From contig JABLTG010000046.1 in assembly GCA_016618085.1 (NCBI GenBank), positions 47,902 through 111,901 on the forward strand: a stretch of 64,000 nucleotides of DNA. The letters are read 5' to 3'. The translations under genes and the position numbers were made by a program. Below the pieces are notes generated by a model. It did not search any database. It was given only the letters and a program-made list of their open reading frames with translations, and was not told the DNA's origin. How positions within the stretch are numbered: the first letter of the stretch is position 1; each line of letters opens with the position of its first letter. Of this stretch, positions 1-11,455 are shown in pieces. Source of the DNA: Neovahlkampfia damariscottae. Taxonomy: Eukaryota; Heterolobosea; Selenaionea; Neovahlkampfiida; Neovahlkampfiidae.

Positions 1-284
1 CTGTGAACAAACAAGAAAACGAACAAGAGCAACAACAACAACAACAACAACAACAACATAATGATGATTATGGTGACGAACATGATGGATATGGTGACGA
101 AGAACATGACGGATATGGAGACGAAGAACAACAAGAAGATGGATACGGTGAAGAACAACAACAAGAAGAACCACAACAAGAAGAAGAACAACAACAAGAA
201 CAACAACAAGAACAACAAAACGGACAACCAGAAGGAAATGGAGATGGTTATTCAGATGAAGACTATAATGATGATGAATACTAA
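1..284 (+). CDS. 3' end of a Gln-rich acidic protein (5' partial)
   Basis: The reading frame is open from the left edge and ends in TAA at 282-284. The visible 94 or so residues are low complexity: a run of nine Gln, then repeated DGYGDEE/GYGEE units, Gln/Glu tracts, and a C-terminus ending YSDEDYNDDEY. Tails like this are common in nuclear or RNA-associated proteins, but nothing here identifies a family. The true start and any upstream domain lie outside the window. A frame-shifted reading of the same repeat (from 61) is also open, which is expected of CAA/GAA repeats and is not treated as a gene. Confidence 0.55.
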   Translation, partial: VNKQENEQEQQQQQQQQQHNDDYGDEHDGYGDEEHDGYGDEEQQEDGYGEEQQQEEPQQEEEQQQEQQQEQQNGQPEGNGDGYSDEDYNDDEY

Positions 285-479
285 ATATAAAGTCATTTAA
301 ATTTTTGATGTTCTTTTTTCAAATAATTTGGGAAAATTACTTTTTCACACAAGTTTAATCCAATCATTTCATTTTGTCGGTTGAATTATTTTAAGTGATA
401 GTTTTAATGACTAATACTAGAAAAATGTCAAATATTTAATTAAAAATTATTTTGAATGAGGAGAATTCATTGATTTCAA

Positions 480-488
480 CCAATCAAA
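480..488 (+). promoter_or_regulatory. CCAATCAAA element abutting a start codon
   Basis: CCAATCAAA ends directly at the ATG at 489. This is the clearest form of an element found near nearly every start in the window. The role as promoter or initiator is inferred from position and recurrence only. Confidence 0.6.
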
Positions 489-2068
489 ATGATCAAAGAA
501 GTTTTTCAAGAAGCAACAAACTTAGTTGTTGACTTTTCTTTGTATATCATTTTATTTGTTACCATGGGAGTTGCTATATTTTTTGATGTGAAAATATTTC
601 AACAAAAAAGGAATCGAAAATATATACGAAAGAGAATAGTGAATTGGGTTGTACTTTTTTTTATTAAAGGAAGTCAATATATGACTTTAATATCAATAAA
701 TTATTTAGGGTACACATATAAAGGAAGAAGATTTCTTGCAGTTGATGAATTTGAATTTGATATGTTGATAGTTTTAATATTTATTTGTATTAGTTTTTTT
801 TCATTAATTTTTTCACCAATTTTGAATTATTTTAAAATGAGAAGAATATTATCATTTTTTTGTGCTGTTCAATGTCTTTCATCATTTATTTTTGGTACAA
901 TTATTTTAAAGAATCAAAAATCAATTGAAGGACATATTTCAGTTTATATATTTTATTTAATTTCATCAATATCATATGTATGAATTTTTATTAACATATT
1001 AACATAGTTTAAAAGGTTATTAATGAATTAATTTTAATAAAAATAATATCCATTTGGTATACAACAAAAAGAGAAAGAAGTGTTATTGTTGGTATTATTA
1101 TTATTGGTGATTCATTTAAATCATTTTTTGGATGGACAATAAATCAATATCAATTTTCATCTTATTTAGGAGTAACAAGTTTAATTTATACTTGTTCATT
1201 CATTTTATTAATATCAACTTTATTATCTTTTTTTATTCAAATTAAACCAAAATATAAAGATACAATAAAAAAAGAAAATCAAAATGATGGAGAACAAGAA
1301 GAAAATGAACATTTAATTTCAAAAAATGTTTATGAAACAATTAATCAAGATCTGGTATCTAATCATCATTCAACAAATAATTCTAATTTGGATAAATCAA
1401 TTGAAATTGAGAAATTATATTCAAAAAGAATGGAAAACTTAACATTTTTAGATATTTTAATATCAAAAGAATTTTATTTTTTTTTAATTTTATCATTTTT
1501 AATTGGTTTCTTTGGTGATTCATTTTTTTTTTGGTTTTATCATACTATATTTAATGTACAATATAATCATATTATTGATGATCCATTACATATATTTGCA
1601 TTTATTTCTTTAAATATTTCAATTGGATTTTCAACCATTTTATTTTTAATTTTATTTTATTATTTTTATAAAAATTTAATTGAAATTGGTTCCATTTTGA
1701 GTGTATTATTCTTTATATCAACAATAATATTAGTTACTTTACCACATTTAATTTGGGGATTTTGGTTAAAATTTGGATTATTAGGAATTATTAAAATATG
1801 TATTTTAGGTTTAAATTCAATAATTAGATTTTATTCAATTGAAATTGGTGGTATTAAATATTGTATTTATATTATGGGTATTTCTAGATTTTTATTTTAT
1901 TTAGGTGAATCTTTAATGATTTTTATTTTTAATGAATCATTTAAAATGGATCAAAAATTATATTTATTTTGGAGAATTTCATTAGGTTTTGTTTCATTTC
2001 TATTTTTATTTGTATTCATTCTATTAACTATTATTAAAAGAATTGAAAAAAAAATTAAAAATTTATAA
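489..2068 (+). CDS. polytopic membrane protein, family unknown
   Basis: Exons 489-977 and 1016-2068 give 513 residues. The 38-nt intron ends at the AG at 1014-1015. The nearer AG at 1006-1007 would break the frame. The protein is strongly hydrophobic, with about ten predicted membrane segments. A charged cytosolic-type loop rich in Glu/Asn (around 1260-1430) lies between the two halves. The size and two-half layout resemble a transporter such as an MFS or nodulin-like protein, but no diagnostic motif was found, so no function is assigned. Its stop (2066-2068) touches the stop of the convergent CSN1 gene in a shared TTATAA. Confidence 0.8.
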
Positions 2069-3548
2069 ATTTTTTTTAAAATGTCTTGGATCACCACCAT
2101 GACCCATCATACCCATTATACTACTTGATCCACTTGCACCCATTTTCTTTAATGGTTTAACTGTAAAATCATGATTTTTAAGAATATTCATTCTTAGAAG
2201 ATTCTTTTCTGTTTTAGTTTGATAATTTGAACCTAAATTTTGAATGGTTTTGAATGTAACATTTTTTTGATTTGATTGTCTTGCATATAGAATCTTATTA
2301 TGTGAATCAATTCTAGCTGAAATCGATTTATCTTGAATAAGTTTTGCAAGTTCTTTTTCTAATGATTTAACATCTGTACCAAATGTAATTGACATTTTAT
2401 TCATATCAACTGAACTAAATGGTGAAACATATTGACATATTGCTTTTTCTCTAATCATTTTTATAATTTTAGAAACATGTCCACCAAAGAATAGATCAAT
2501 TGAAAGTTCATTCTAAATTAATTTAAAAATATAAATGATAATAATTTACTTCAATTTCATTTAAAGTTTTAAAAAGTGTTGGATATTGACTTTCATGATA
2601 ACTTAATAAAATTTCTTCAACTTTTGGTGTTTTTTCAAGATAGTTTTTAAAATGAGTATCAGAAGCTAACATTTCTCTTAATTCTACTCTATCAAAAGAA
2701 ACAACTGTTAACATTCCTCCAATTGCTGCAATATCTGTGTCAGAAATTACATTGTTATATCCAGTTTCAAGATCATCATGAACAGAAAGAAATTTTAAAG
2801 CTGCTTCTTTATAATTTGAAGAATCTAAATGTGAAAGTCCTGATGCTATTTGTAATTTTGAGTAAATATCCATGCAACTTTTTCTTTCAACATCATCCAA
2901 ACCACCAAAAGCAGATTCAGCTTTTGATACATATTGTGATACCAATGGATAATTACCAGTTTCATAGGCAACTCTTATAATATTTAAACACATTTCAAAA
3001 ACGTGTTTTGGTGAAGTACAATAATCTCTCATTCTCATGTAACATTTAAGAGAATTTGGAAAATCACCTCTTTTGAAATAAAAATTTCCCAATTCATTAT
3101 TTCCAGTCTTTTTATTTTAAGAAATATATTTCTTTTTCTTACACGAATACTATCACGAATCATGTTTGTTCTGTAAGAATTGAGTTCAAGTTCCAATTTA
3201 TCAAGTGTTTTATATGCATCAGCATCCACTGTATTTACCCAAGATTCATCAAAAATTAATCCTAATCCAGTTCTTTTGTTTTTAATTTTTTTTTTTTTCT
3301 TACAAAGTTTCAGTATACTTTTCCCAAATTTCTTTATAAAGAATGGTATTTGTACCAGATTTAATTTCTTTATGAGCTCTTTCTATTAATTTATTTTTTA
3401 ATGAAGGACAACGACTAGCAATGCAAATCATTCTACGAATTTTAGTAAACTCACTGTAATTTTCAAGATAAGAGTCAACATCAAAATCAGTGTTTTCAAA
3501 ACTCACAACAATTTCTGAATTCTTTTCCTTTTTATCTTCAACTTTCAT
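2063..3548 (-). CDS. CSN1: COP9 signalosome subunit 1
   Basis: Four exons (3548-3304, 3272-3143, 3107-2550, 2512-2063) encode 460 residues, close to the usual CSN1 length. CSN1 is a scaffold subunit of the COP9 signalosome, which removes NEDD8 from cullins. Diagnostic stretches are GDFPNSLKCYMRMRDYCTS, VSKAESAFGG, the PCI/winged-helix part reading YVSPFSSVDM, and SARIDSHNKILYAR near the C-terminus. This pattern matches CSN1 (GPS1) rather than its paralogue, proteasome RPN7. All three introns are 32-37 nt. An ATTGGTC element lies about 30 nt upstream of the ATG. A second signalosome gene (CSN9) lies at 17.2 kb. Confidence 0.93.
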
Positions 3549-3690
3549 CTTGTTTCTCTCCCAAAAGTTAAAAATATCTTTATTCGACCAATAGAAATGA
3601 TGTAATTTATTTTTCTATTCATTTTTTCAAATTTTAATAGAAATATTGCTTTTTTTTTTAACAAATACTTTAGATTTTTTTTGATCAATT

Positions 3691-3699
3691 ATTGGTCAA
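3691..3699 (+). promoter_or_regulatory. ATTGGTCAA element abutting the ABCA-like start codon
   Basis: ATTGGTCAA is followed immediately by the ATG at 3700. This is the opposite orientation of the element seen at 480-488. Confidence 0.55.
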
Positions 3700-6311
3700 A
3701 TGTTTTTATTGAAGTTTCTTAAAGATTTACGAATTCTTCTCTATAAAAATTTTTTAATCAAAAGTAGGAATTATTTTCAAACTATTGGTGAAATTTTACT
3801 TCCTTTACAATTGATATTTGTTTTGTGGGCATTCTCTTATGTTTTTCATGACACAAATGAAGGTTGGTTTTATTATTTTTATTCATTTTTTTTTATCCAG
3901 TAAAACATTATCCAAGTGTAAATTCTATATTATGTACACAAAAACCATGTAAAAAGATTGCTATTTTTCCTTCAGAGAATATTTATGCTAAATATTATTC
4001 AACTAAATTTCCAAAAGATATTGTAATTGATTTATTAGAAAATGAAAATACATATTTATCAAAATATAAAGAATATTATTCTGCTATAGAGTTTGGTAAA
4101 TATGATAATATGTACAATGGTTATTCAATTATAAACAAAACTGATCATTCTTTAAATCAAACTAATAATTATGTTGATACATCATTTATAGATTTACAAA
4201 ATATAATATTAAATACATTAAATTCAAAAATTAAAATTGAATTGAATACAAAACAATTTCCATTAAAATCATCCGAATCCATATTCTCAAAATTTAATTT
4301 ATTTATTTATCCAAGTAATTAACTATTTTTAAATGATTAAAATTTATAGTATATTTTGCATTTTCAGCTATTGGTATATCACAAGCACATTTAATAGTAA
4401 TAATAATAATAATAATTAAACTATAAAATATAGTCACTTGTAAATGAAAGAAAGAAACATTTAAAAGGACATTTAAGAATTATGGGTAGTTCAATGATTG
4501 CATATAATATATCTTGGATTATAATATCACTTTTTGAATGTTTTTTAACTTTAATAATAATTTGGTAATTTATTTTTTATCTTATTTTATTTTATTAGTA
4601 TATTCATATTTTTATTAAGAATGATTACTATTACTACTAATTATTTATTATTCATTTTAGTTAATTTCTTTTATTTAATTTCAATGGTATTAATATCACA
4701 TATATTTAGTTTCTTTTTTAAAGAAGAAAAAACTGCTGCAATTTCATTTTCATTTATATTTTCATTATTTATTGCATTTTGGATATTTTCATCATTTATC
4801 ATATTTCCAAACAAAAGTTTACCAATTTGGATTCAATTCTTTTTTAATTTAATTCCAACTATTGGTTTCTCAGAATTTATTTTAAATCTCATTATTTCAG
4901 AAAGACATCAATCTAATTTATTTTTAAATTCAAATTCAAATTATTCAATACCTTTATTTTTATTTAATATTTTAACAAATTGGATTATTTATATTTTAAT
5001 TTCATTTTATTTAGAATTTGTATATCCTGGTTCTGATTTTATTGGAAAATCACCTTTATTTTTTATTTATCCTTCATTTTGGAAATCATTATTTATTAAT
5101 CAAAAAGAAGATGAAATAAATATTGAACAAGAAGAACAAGATGATGATGATGATGATGATTTGAGTTTAGGTTTGAATAATAATGGTTTGAGTTTGAATA
5201 ATGAATTGAATGAACAACAAGATGATTTGAATAGTGAACAAGAAATTGAATTATTAGAAAGTCCAAATAGTGAAATTGAACTTGTCAATAAAGATTTGAA
5301 TGGAATTCATTTAAATGGAATAACTAAAATATTTTCATCAGATGAAAGTATATTTGGATATTGTAAAAAGAATGAAGAGATTGCAGTAGATGATTTATGT
5401 TTAAATATAAAAAAAGGAGAAATATTTGCATTATTAGGTGCAAATGGAGCTGGTAAAAGTACAACATTTAAAATGATATGTGGATTATTAAAACCAACAA
5501 GTGGAAGTATTAAAATTAATAATTTAGATATATTTGAAAATATTGATTTAATTCATTCATTTTTAGGTGTTTGTTCACAAGATGATATATTTTTTGAAAA
5601 ATTAACTGCAAAAGAACATTTAAAAATATTTGGTGAAATAAAAGGAATAAAGAAAAATGAAATTGAAAAAAGAATATTAAATGCATTAAATGAAGTTGGT
5701 TTATTTGAATTTAAAGATCAAATTGTATCAGAATTTAGTGGTGGTATGAAAAGAAAATTATCAATTGCAATTGCATTAATTGGAAATCCAAAATTTATTA
5801 TTTTAGATGAACCAACCACTGGAATGGATCCAAATAGTAGAAGAAATATTTGGAAGATTTTACAAAAATTAAAAAAGAAAATATTAATTTTATTATCAAC
5901 TCATTCAATGGAAGAAGCTGATATTTTAGCAGATAGGTAATACTCTCCACTCCTTTTGTTATTTCTTATTCTTTTTAAAACAGAATTGCAATAATGAAAA
6001 AAGGAAAATTAGAAGTAACAGGTACTTCATTATATTTGAAAGGACATTATGGTATTGGATATTGTTTAACATGTGTTTTAAATAATAATTGTAATATTGA
6101 TGAATTATTTAAATTCATTTTAAATTATATTCCAGAAACAGAAAAGAAAGAAAAAAGAGGAAATGAACAATCATTCATTTTACCTTATTCTAAAGATTAT
6201 TTATTTTCAAATTTTTTAAAGAATTTTAAAATTGAAGAATTGAATGTAGTATCCTATGGTTTATCAATTACAACTTTAGAAGAAGTATTTTTACAAATTA
6301 ATAATTTATAA
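3700..6311 (+). CDS. ABCA-family half transporter
   Basis: Six exons (3700-3862, 3901-4314, 4350-4396, 4434-4564, 4599-5936, 5984-6311) give 806 residues: one membrane domain followed by one nucleotide-binding domain. The N-terminus has a membrane segment and then a large lumenal loop. The motif VNERKKHL before the next membrane block is typical of ABCA transporters, which move lipids. After an Asp-rich linker (seven Asp in a row) come Walker A GANGAGKST, the Q-loop in VCSQDD, signature FSGGMKRKL, Walker B FIILDEPTTGMD and the H-loop STHSMEE. The first intron starts GTTGGT. Exon 3 is only 47 nt. The stop shares a TTATAA with the gene on the other strand. The substrate cannot be inferred. Confidence 0.92.
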
Positions 6312-7237
6312 TTCTGGTGAACCAGGAATTATTAAATCATCAAATTCATCTGTATTAATCATTGGTGATTCTTTAACTAAAACTATTCTTTGTTGATCAA
6401 TATTTTGAATTATTTTTTGTGATTTCAATGATGGTGGTGTTGAAGGATCTAGTTTTTCAATTTTTCTTTTTTTTGAAGATGGTGTTGAATTTATTATTTT
6501 TCTTCTTGTTCTTTTTTTTTCTTTTGATTTTTTTTTAATAATATCAGATTTTGTTGTTTTAAATAAAGAATTCATATTGGTTAATCCAAGTGTAAAATGA
6601 TTCAAATTCTTAATATCAAATGATGAATTAATTTCATTTGCATTTTCTTGTATTTCTTTTTTATTTTTTGTTTCTTTTTCAAATTCAATATTTTCAACTT
6701 TAATTTCAATTTTATTAAAATTTGTTATAAATTCATCTTCTATTTCATTTAAATGATTTTTTAAATCTTCTGGTATTTCAATATCAAGTGAAATATATAT
6801 TTTTAATAATAATTTTGGATATAGTCTACAATTTGGATACAGTTCAAATGTACTCTTCAAAAATTGAATTAATTCAGCAGTTGAATTGTATAAATGAGAT
6901 ACTTCATTGAATAATTCAATTATTTCTTCATATTTATTTTCTACTTTTTCATTATAAAACATGAATCTTAATATAATTTGTATTTGCAACCTGTTTGAAA
7001 AATTAATGATATTTCATCAAACTCAATGATTTTCTGTGTTAAAATATCCTTTCTTTCTTGTTTAAATATTTTTTTATGCATTTCTTTCTGCTCTTTTGAG
7101 GTAAATTTTTTTTTGAGTGGATTATATTTTTCCAGCAATTCTTTCTTTGTTTTTATCAACTTTTTTAAATCCATTTTACCATTTTCAATATTTTCTAATA
7201 ACTCTTTTTGATCTCCTTCTTTCAAAAAATTGAACAT
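6306..7237 (-). CDS. basic, probably nuclear protein, unknown function
   Basis: Two exons (7237-7023, 6990-6306) give 299 residues. They are joined by a 32-nt GTTTGA...CAG intron. Residues 1-140 are predicted helical and rich in Lys/Glu. The C-terminal third is strongly basic (KKKSKEKKRTRRK) and carries several S/T-P sites (STPSSKKRK, DPSTPPS, IPGSPEL). This looks like nuclear localisation plus cyclin-dependent-kinase sites. I do not recognise the family. GATTGG elements lie at 7275-7280, upstream of the ATG. Confidence 0.75.
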
Positions 7238-7293
7238 TACTCAACACAATTGACCGTTTTTGAGAGGGTAGAAATATGATTGGTTAAAAAAAA

Positions 7294-10200
7294 TTAAATG
7301 AAAAGTTTATCAATTGCTTCTGAAATTTTTGCATCTGAACTTGATTTAATTAAGAAATTTCTTGGATAATCAATTAAAAATCCTTCAATATTTTTCAATT
7401 GATGAACATTTTTTGGTTCTAAATATTTTTGATAATCAGTTAAATAGTGTAACTCTGATTCATCTTCAACAGTGTCATGAATTTTAACAAAAACATTTTT
7501 AAATATTTTTGAATTTGAATTTGATATTTTTCTCAATTCATCATCAAATAAAATAGGATCTTCTAAACCATTAAAATTTTCTCTTCCTAAATAATATTGA
7601 TATAAATTCATTCTCATTTCATGAGCAAATTTATTGGCCAAATATTTTTTTCCATTCATTTTAATTTCAATTTTATCTTCATCTTCAATTAAACATGCAA
7701 TTTCAGTATCCCTATTTCCATGTAAACTTCTATCATTTATATTTGCTGAACCAATTAATGCGAATTTATCATCTACAATCATAACTTTTGAATGAACATA
7801 AATCATTTCAGTGATTGGTTTTCCTGTTTTTGGTCTAAAATCAAATGCTCTTAAAGAACCAATATAAATATATTCATTTAAATCAATATTTGGAAATTCT
7901 TGATTTAAAATTTCAAACAATGAATCTTTTCCTCTAAAAATTGATAAAAATTGCCAATAAACAATAATTTTTGTTTGATCAAATGTACCTGTTGTTAATG
8001 GTGCTGCATTTTGTAATGGTAATATTAATACAATTTTAAAAGTTTCTTTTTTTATAATTGCTTTTCTTAATCTTCTCAAAAGTGCTGCTGCAATTCTATT
8101 TTGTGGATTAACTTGATTATCAGATGGTGATGAAATAAAATATTGATTTTCAATATAAATAAAATGTTCTGAATTTTCTATTAAATCTAAATAACATTCA
8201 TAAATTGATTTCTCTGGTGTATCAAGACCAAATGACCATTTAGCAGCAGATCTTAATAATTGAACATTACAATTTTTATAAGGTGATAATTCAAATACTT
8301 CTTTTGGTATTTTATCACATTTTGGTATTAAAGGTTTTAATTTTGTTAATCTAATTGCTAAATTCCATCTTTGAATAAAATTCTTTGAAACATCTCTGGC
8401 AATATTTCCAACAATTAATGCTTGAATATCTTGCCAAGGTAATCTATGTTCATTTTGTCTATCAAAATAATCTTCTAAATTATTTCCAACAGGTTTAGAT
8501 CTAACTAAAAAGGTAAATACATTTCTCTTATTACTCATTGGATTAACATAATCCATTCCAGGGAAATATGTTGAATTAACATCAAATAATGGAAACTTTT
8601 TTGAATTTTCCCATCTATTATAACAAATATCAATACCACCTAAATATGATATATTTTGATCAATTACAACCATTTTCTAAATTATTAGTAATAATAAAAT
8701 ATTAATACTTGATGATGAGACCAAAATGAAAATAAAGTTCCAGTTGGATCTTTAATACATTTTATATTTGAATGTAAACTATTTAATGTATCTTCAACAT
8801 AATCAGATCTTAAATTTGTTAATCCATCAATTCTAGGATCAGCCCAAACTAGTACATATATTTTAACACCTGATTTTGCTCTTTCTAATAATACTTCATC
8901 AAGACCATCACCATATTCATTTCTCTAAAAAAATGATTAAAGAGAAATAAATTGTATACTGATAAAAGATAATGTGGAGATATTCTCCATCCTGTAATAA
9001 ATATTTGTTCTTTTGCATTTTTTAAATTCTTAACAAGATGAGTAAAATAATCACCTCCACCAATAAAATAATTTGTTCCACAATTTTGTTGAATTGGAAA
9101 AGAAGAATTAAATCTAAATCTATTCATTGCTTATTTTTTTTAAAGAATGTAATAACTTACGTGAATTCTTTTGAATACACCAAATCCATAAATTAACTTC
9201 TTCTTCATCTTTTACATAAAATGTTTGATAATAATATGGTTTATTGATGGTAATTGAAAAAGAATAATTTGTTGAAAATAAACTTGAATCATAATATCTT
9301 TTGACTTGTACTTCTTGAAGATTTAATACTCTTGATGGTTCTAATTTTTTAAAATTATTTTCCATTTCTTTTCCTTGATAGAATGAAAGAAATCCATCTT
9401 GAACAAGTGCAATTCTTTTATTTCCTGTTTTACCTGATGTTAATATTCCAGATATTGAAGGTTTTTCATTAATATATTGTATATTTGAATCATTAAAAAC
9501 ATCACCAACCATATCTAAAATATTTTCAACAATTTGATTCAAAATATTAAAAAAACCAAATGAATTTAAAAAGTCTGCATTCTTTTTTCCTCTCATTTTT
9601 AATTCATCAATTGAAAGTATTGAATATCTTGATTTTGTAAATTTAGATTTTAATAAATTCTTTTTTTCTAATAAAAGTTGTAATTTTTGATTATTTTGAC
9701 TTGTTCTCTTTTTTGCTTTTTCATCAAATTCAATAAAATAACTCTTTTTTTTAAAGTTAGTTTCTTCTTCAATTTTATTTTCTTCTTCTTCTTCATCGGT
9801 ATCTGAAAATTCATATTCATCATCAATTGGTCCATCAATAGATTTTACTAATCCATTAAATTCACTCTTGACTTTTATTTTATATTCTTCTTCTTCTTCT
9901 TGTAAAATTGGAATTAAATCTTGTTGATTTGCTCCAAGTGAATCACCAACAGGTACAATATCATCATCATCCATATTTTTATCAAATAACTGTTTTGCAC
10001 AAGATATCATTTCTTTTTTTCTTGATTTTGATTCTTTGTTAATAGTACAAATACTTTCAACAAAATCTTCTAATTCTTTCAATGTAACCTTTTCATTATT
10101 ATTATAATCCAACATTTTACACACAACTAATCATTTAAAAGTATTCAAAAAAATACGTTGTGCTTTTTCTTCTGTTGTTCCTTGGGATGATACAGATAGC

Positions 10201-10606
10201 ATTTCCATATATTTTTGAAAACTAAGTTGTTTTTCATCATTTGAAATAATGTTAATGATATATTTTTGAAGTGTTCTTTTTGATTTTAATTCAGATATTA
10301 TTTTACTTGTTCATTTTTCCAATCTCTTCAAAAGTGATTCTAAAAGCAGAAAAATCTAACCCTGATTCACTTTTAGAATTTGAAAGGATAATATCATATA
10401 TTTTATCAACGACAAGAGGATGAACTTTAGGTTTGAATTAATAATTGTTGTGCTCACTTTTAATTCGAGAATAATCTATTTTCTCTTTTCCAGCTGTGTC
10501 TTTTGCGTATGATATATCAATCTCATTGAACCCTTCACTAAAATATTTGGTTTCATTAAATCTCTTACCTCACAAGATCACTTTCATAAAACTTGTTGTT
10601 GCCCAT
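7294..10606 (-). CDS. phospholipase D with N-terminal EF-hand region and PH domain
   Basis: Eight exons (10606-10569, 10537-10458, 10424-10307, 10275-10157, 10126-9161, 9129-8960, 8924-8709, 8676-7294) encode 1029 residues. The start MGNNKF is a plausible N-myristoylation site. Residues 1-150 resemble a calcineurin-B-like EF-hand module, with one good calcium loop (DYNNNEKVTLKE). An acidic linker and a PH domain follow, ending near residue 435. Then come the PLD core with SPMNRF, HKD motif 1 (HHQKMVVID, split by an intron near residue 569) and HKD motif 2 (VHSKVMIVDD, near 864). PLD hydrolyses phosphatidylcholine to phosphatidic acid. Both HKD motifs are intact, so activity is expected. The membrane-targeting and calcium-binding N-terminus suggests regulation by calcium. 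Confidence 0.93.
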
Positions 10607-10717
10607 AATGAATCAATTTACGTTGGATATTATTGGTTGGTTAAGAAAAAAATAAGAAAAGGAAACTGATGAAAATAATCTGTATTTTATGAAGATATTT
10701 TCTTGAATAATTTAATT

Positions 10718-11300
10718 TCACTTCGTACTGAAATACATTTCTTTGTTCAAAAATGGTAAAATGGCTGAAACCAATCCAGACTCATACAAACTTTGTCTTG
10801 TTAAAATATTCTTTGAAAAATAAGCTACAGCACCTATTTTTCAAAAATGAGTCAAAAAAACTTGAATTACCTCCTGCTTGTTTTGAATTTTTTTGTCCTG
10901 TCAGGTCATCCACAAGTTCACCAAGTTCTGTTCCATTCAATAATTTTTCTCCAATTGAATTTGGCAATTCAAACATTGGAGAACATCCGTAAGCCACTTT
11001 TCCTTCCTTATCTATGATGCAAAAGCAACCTAATTCAAACCATTTTTCATAATACTTGAAAGCACCTCCTTCAATACCTATAAAATAATCACCATTCAGA
11101 TTTTCTTTCTTATTTAATTCAAATAAAGCAGTAGCTCTATTCTTTGCTCCATCAAATGTTTCATCTTGAGTTATAGGTTGATCTGAAACACCACTTTTCA
11201 CTGCAATTCCTTGGCATTCTATGTCTTTAAAATACTTCTCAAAGGCATTCTTTGCGCAGTTTATTTTTACAGGGTTTAAAGAACCAACAATAATTTTCAT
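10718..11300 (-). CDS. YjjX/ITPase-like nucleoside-triphosphatase
   Basis: Two exons (11300-10871, 10833-10718) give 181 residues, the usual length for the YjjX (inosine/xanthosine triphosphatase) family. Matching features are the N-terminal VGSLNPVK, the block SGVSDQP..QDET, GAKNRA, GIEGG and the C-terminal LTRQSLYESGLVSAILPF. Members hydrolyse non-canonical purine triphosphates such as ITP and XTP. I chose the start at 11300 because the family begins there. An in-frame ATG about 25 codons upstream would add a hydrophobic extension. A CCAAT element at 11409 lies in the divergent promoter shared with VPS53. Confidence 0.88.
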
Positions 11301-11455
11301 CTTCCAAAAATTATAATTGGACAGATTTTTTTCAGATTTTTTTGATGATTCAAGTAAAATATATGATATATTATTCATTTTTAATGGAAAATGATAAAAA
11401 TTTGAAACATCCAATCAATTACATTTTTTTTTTTGCTTGAGGTTCCTACAACAGA

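Noticed and set aside
61-300. Overlapping Met/Lys/Asn-rich reading frame inside the Gln-rich gene
   Set aside because: It is the shifted frame of CAA/GAA repeats and has no independent signal.
4401-4418. TAA/ATA microsatellite-like run
   Set aside because: It lies inside a short intron and is ordinary AT-rich intron sequence.
6968-6990. Intron model starting GTTGCAAATAC in the basic nuclear protein gene
   Set aside because: That donor forces a stop. A 32-nt GTTTGA...CAG intron (7022-6991) keeps the frame open.
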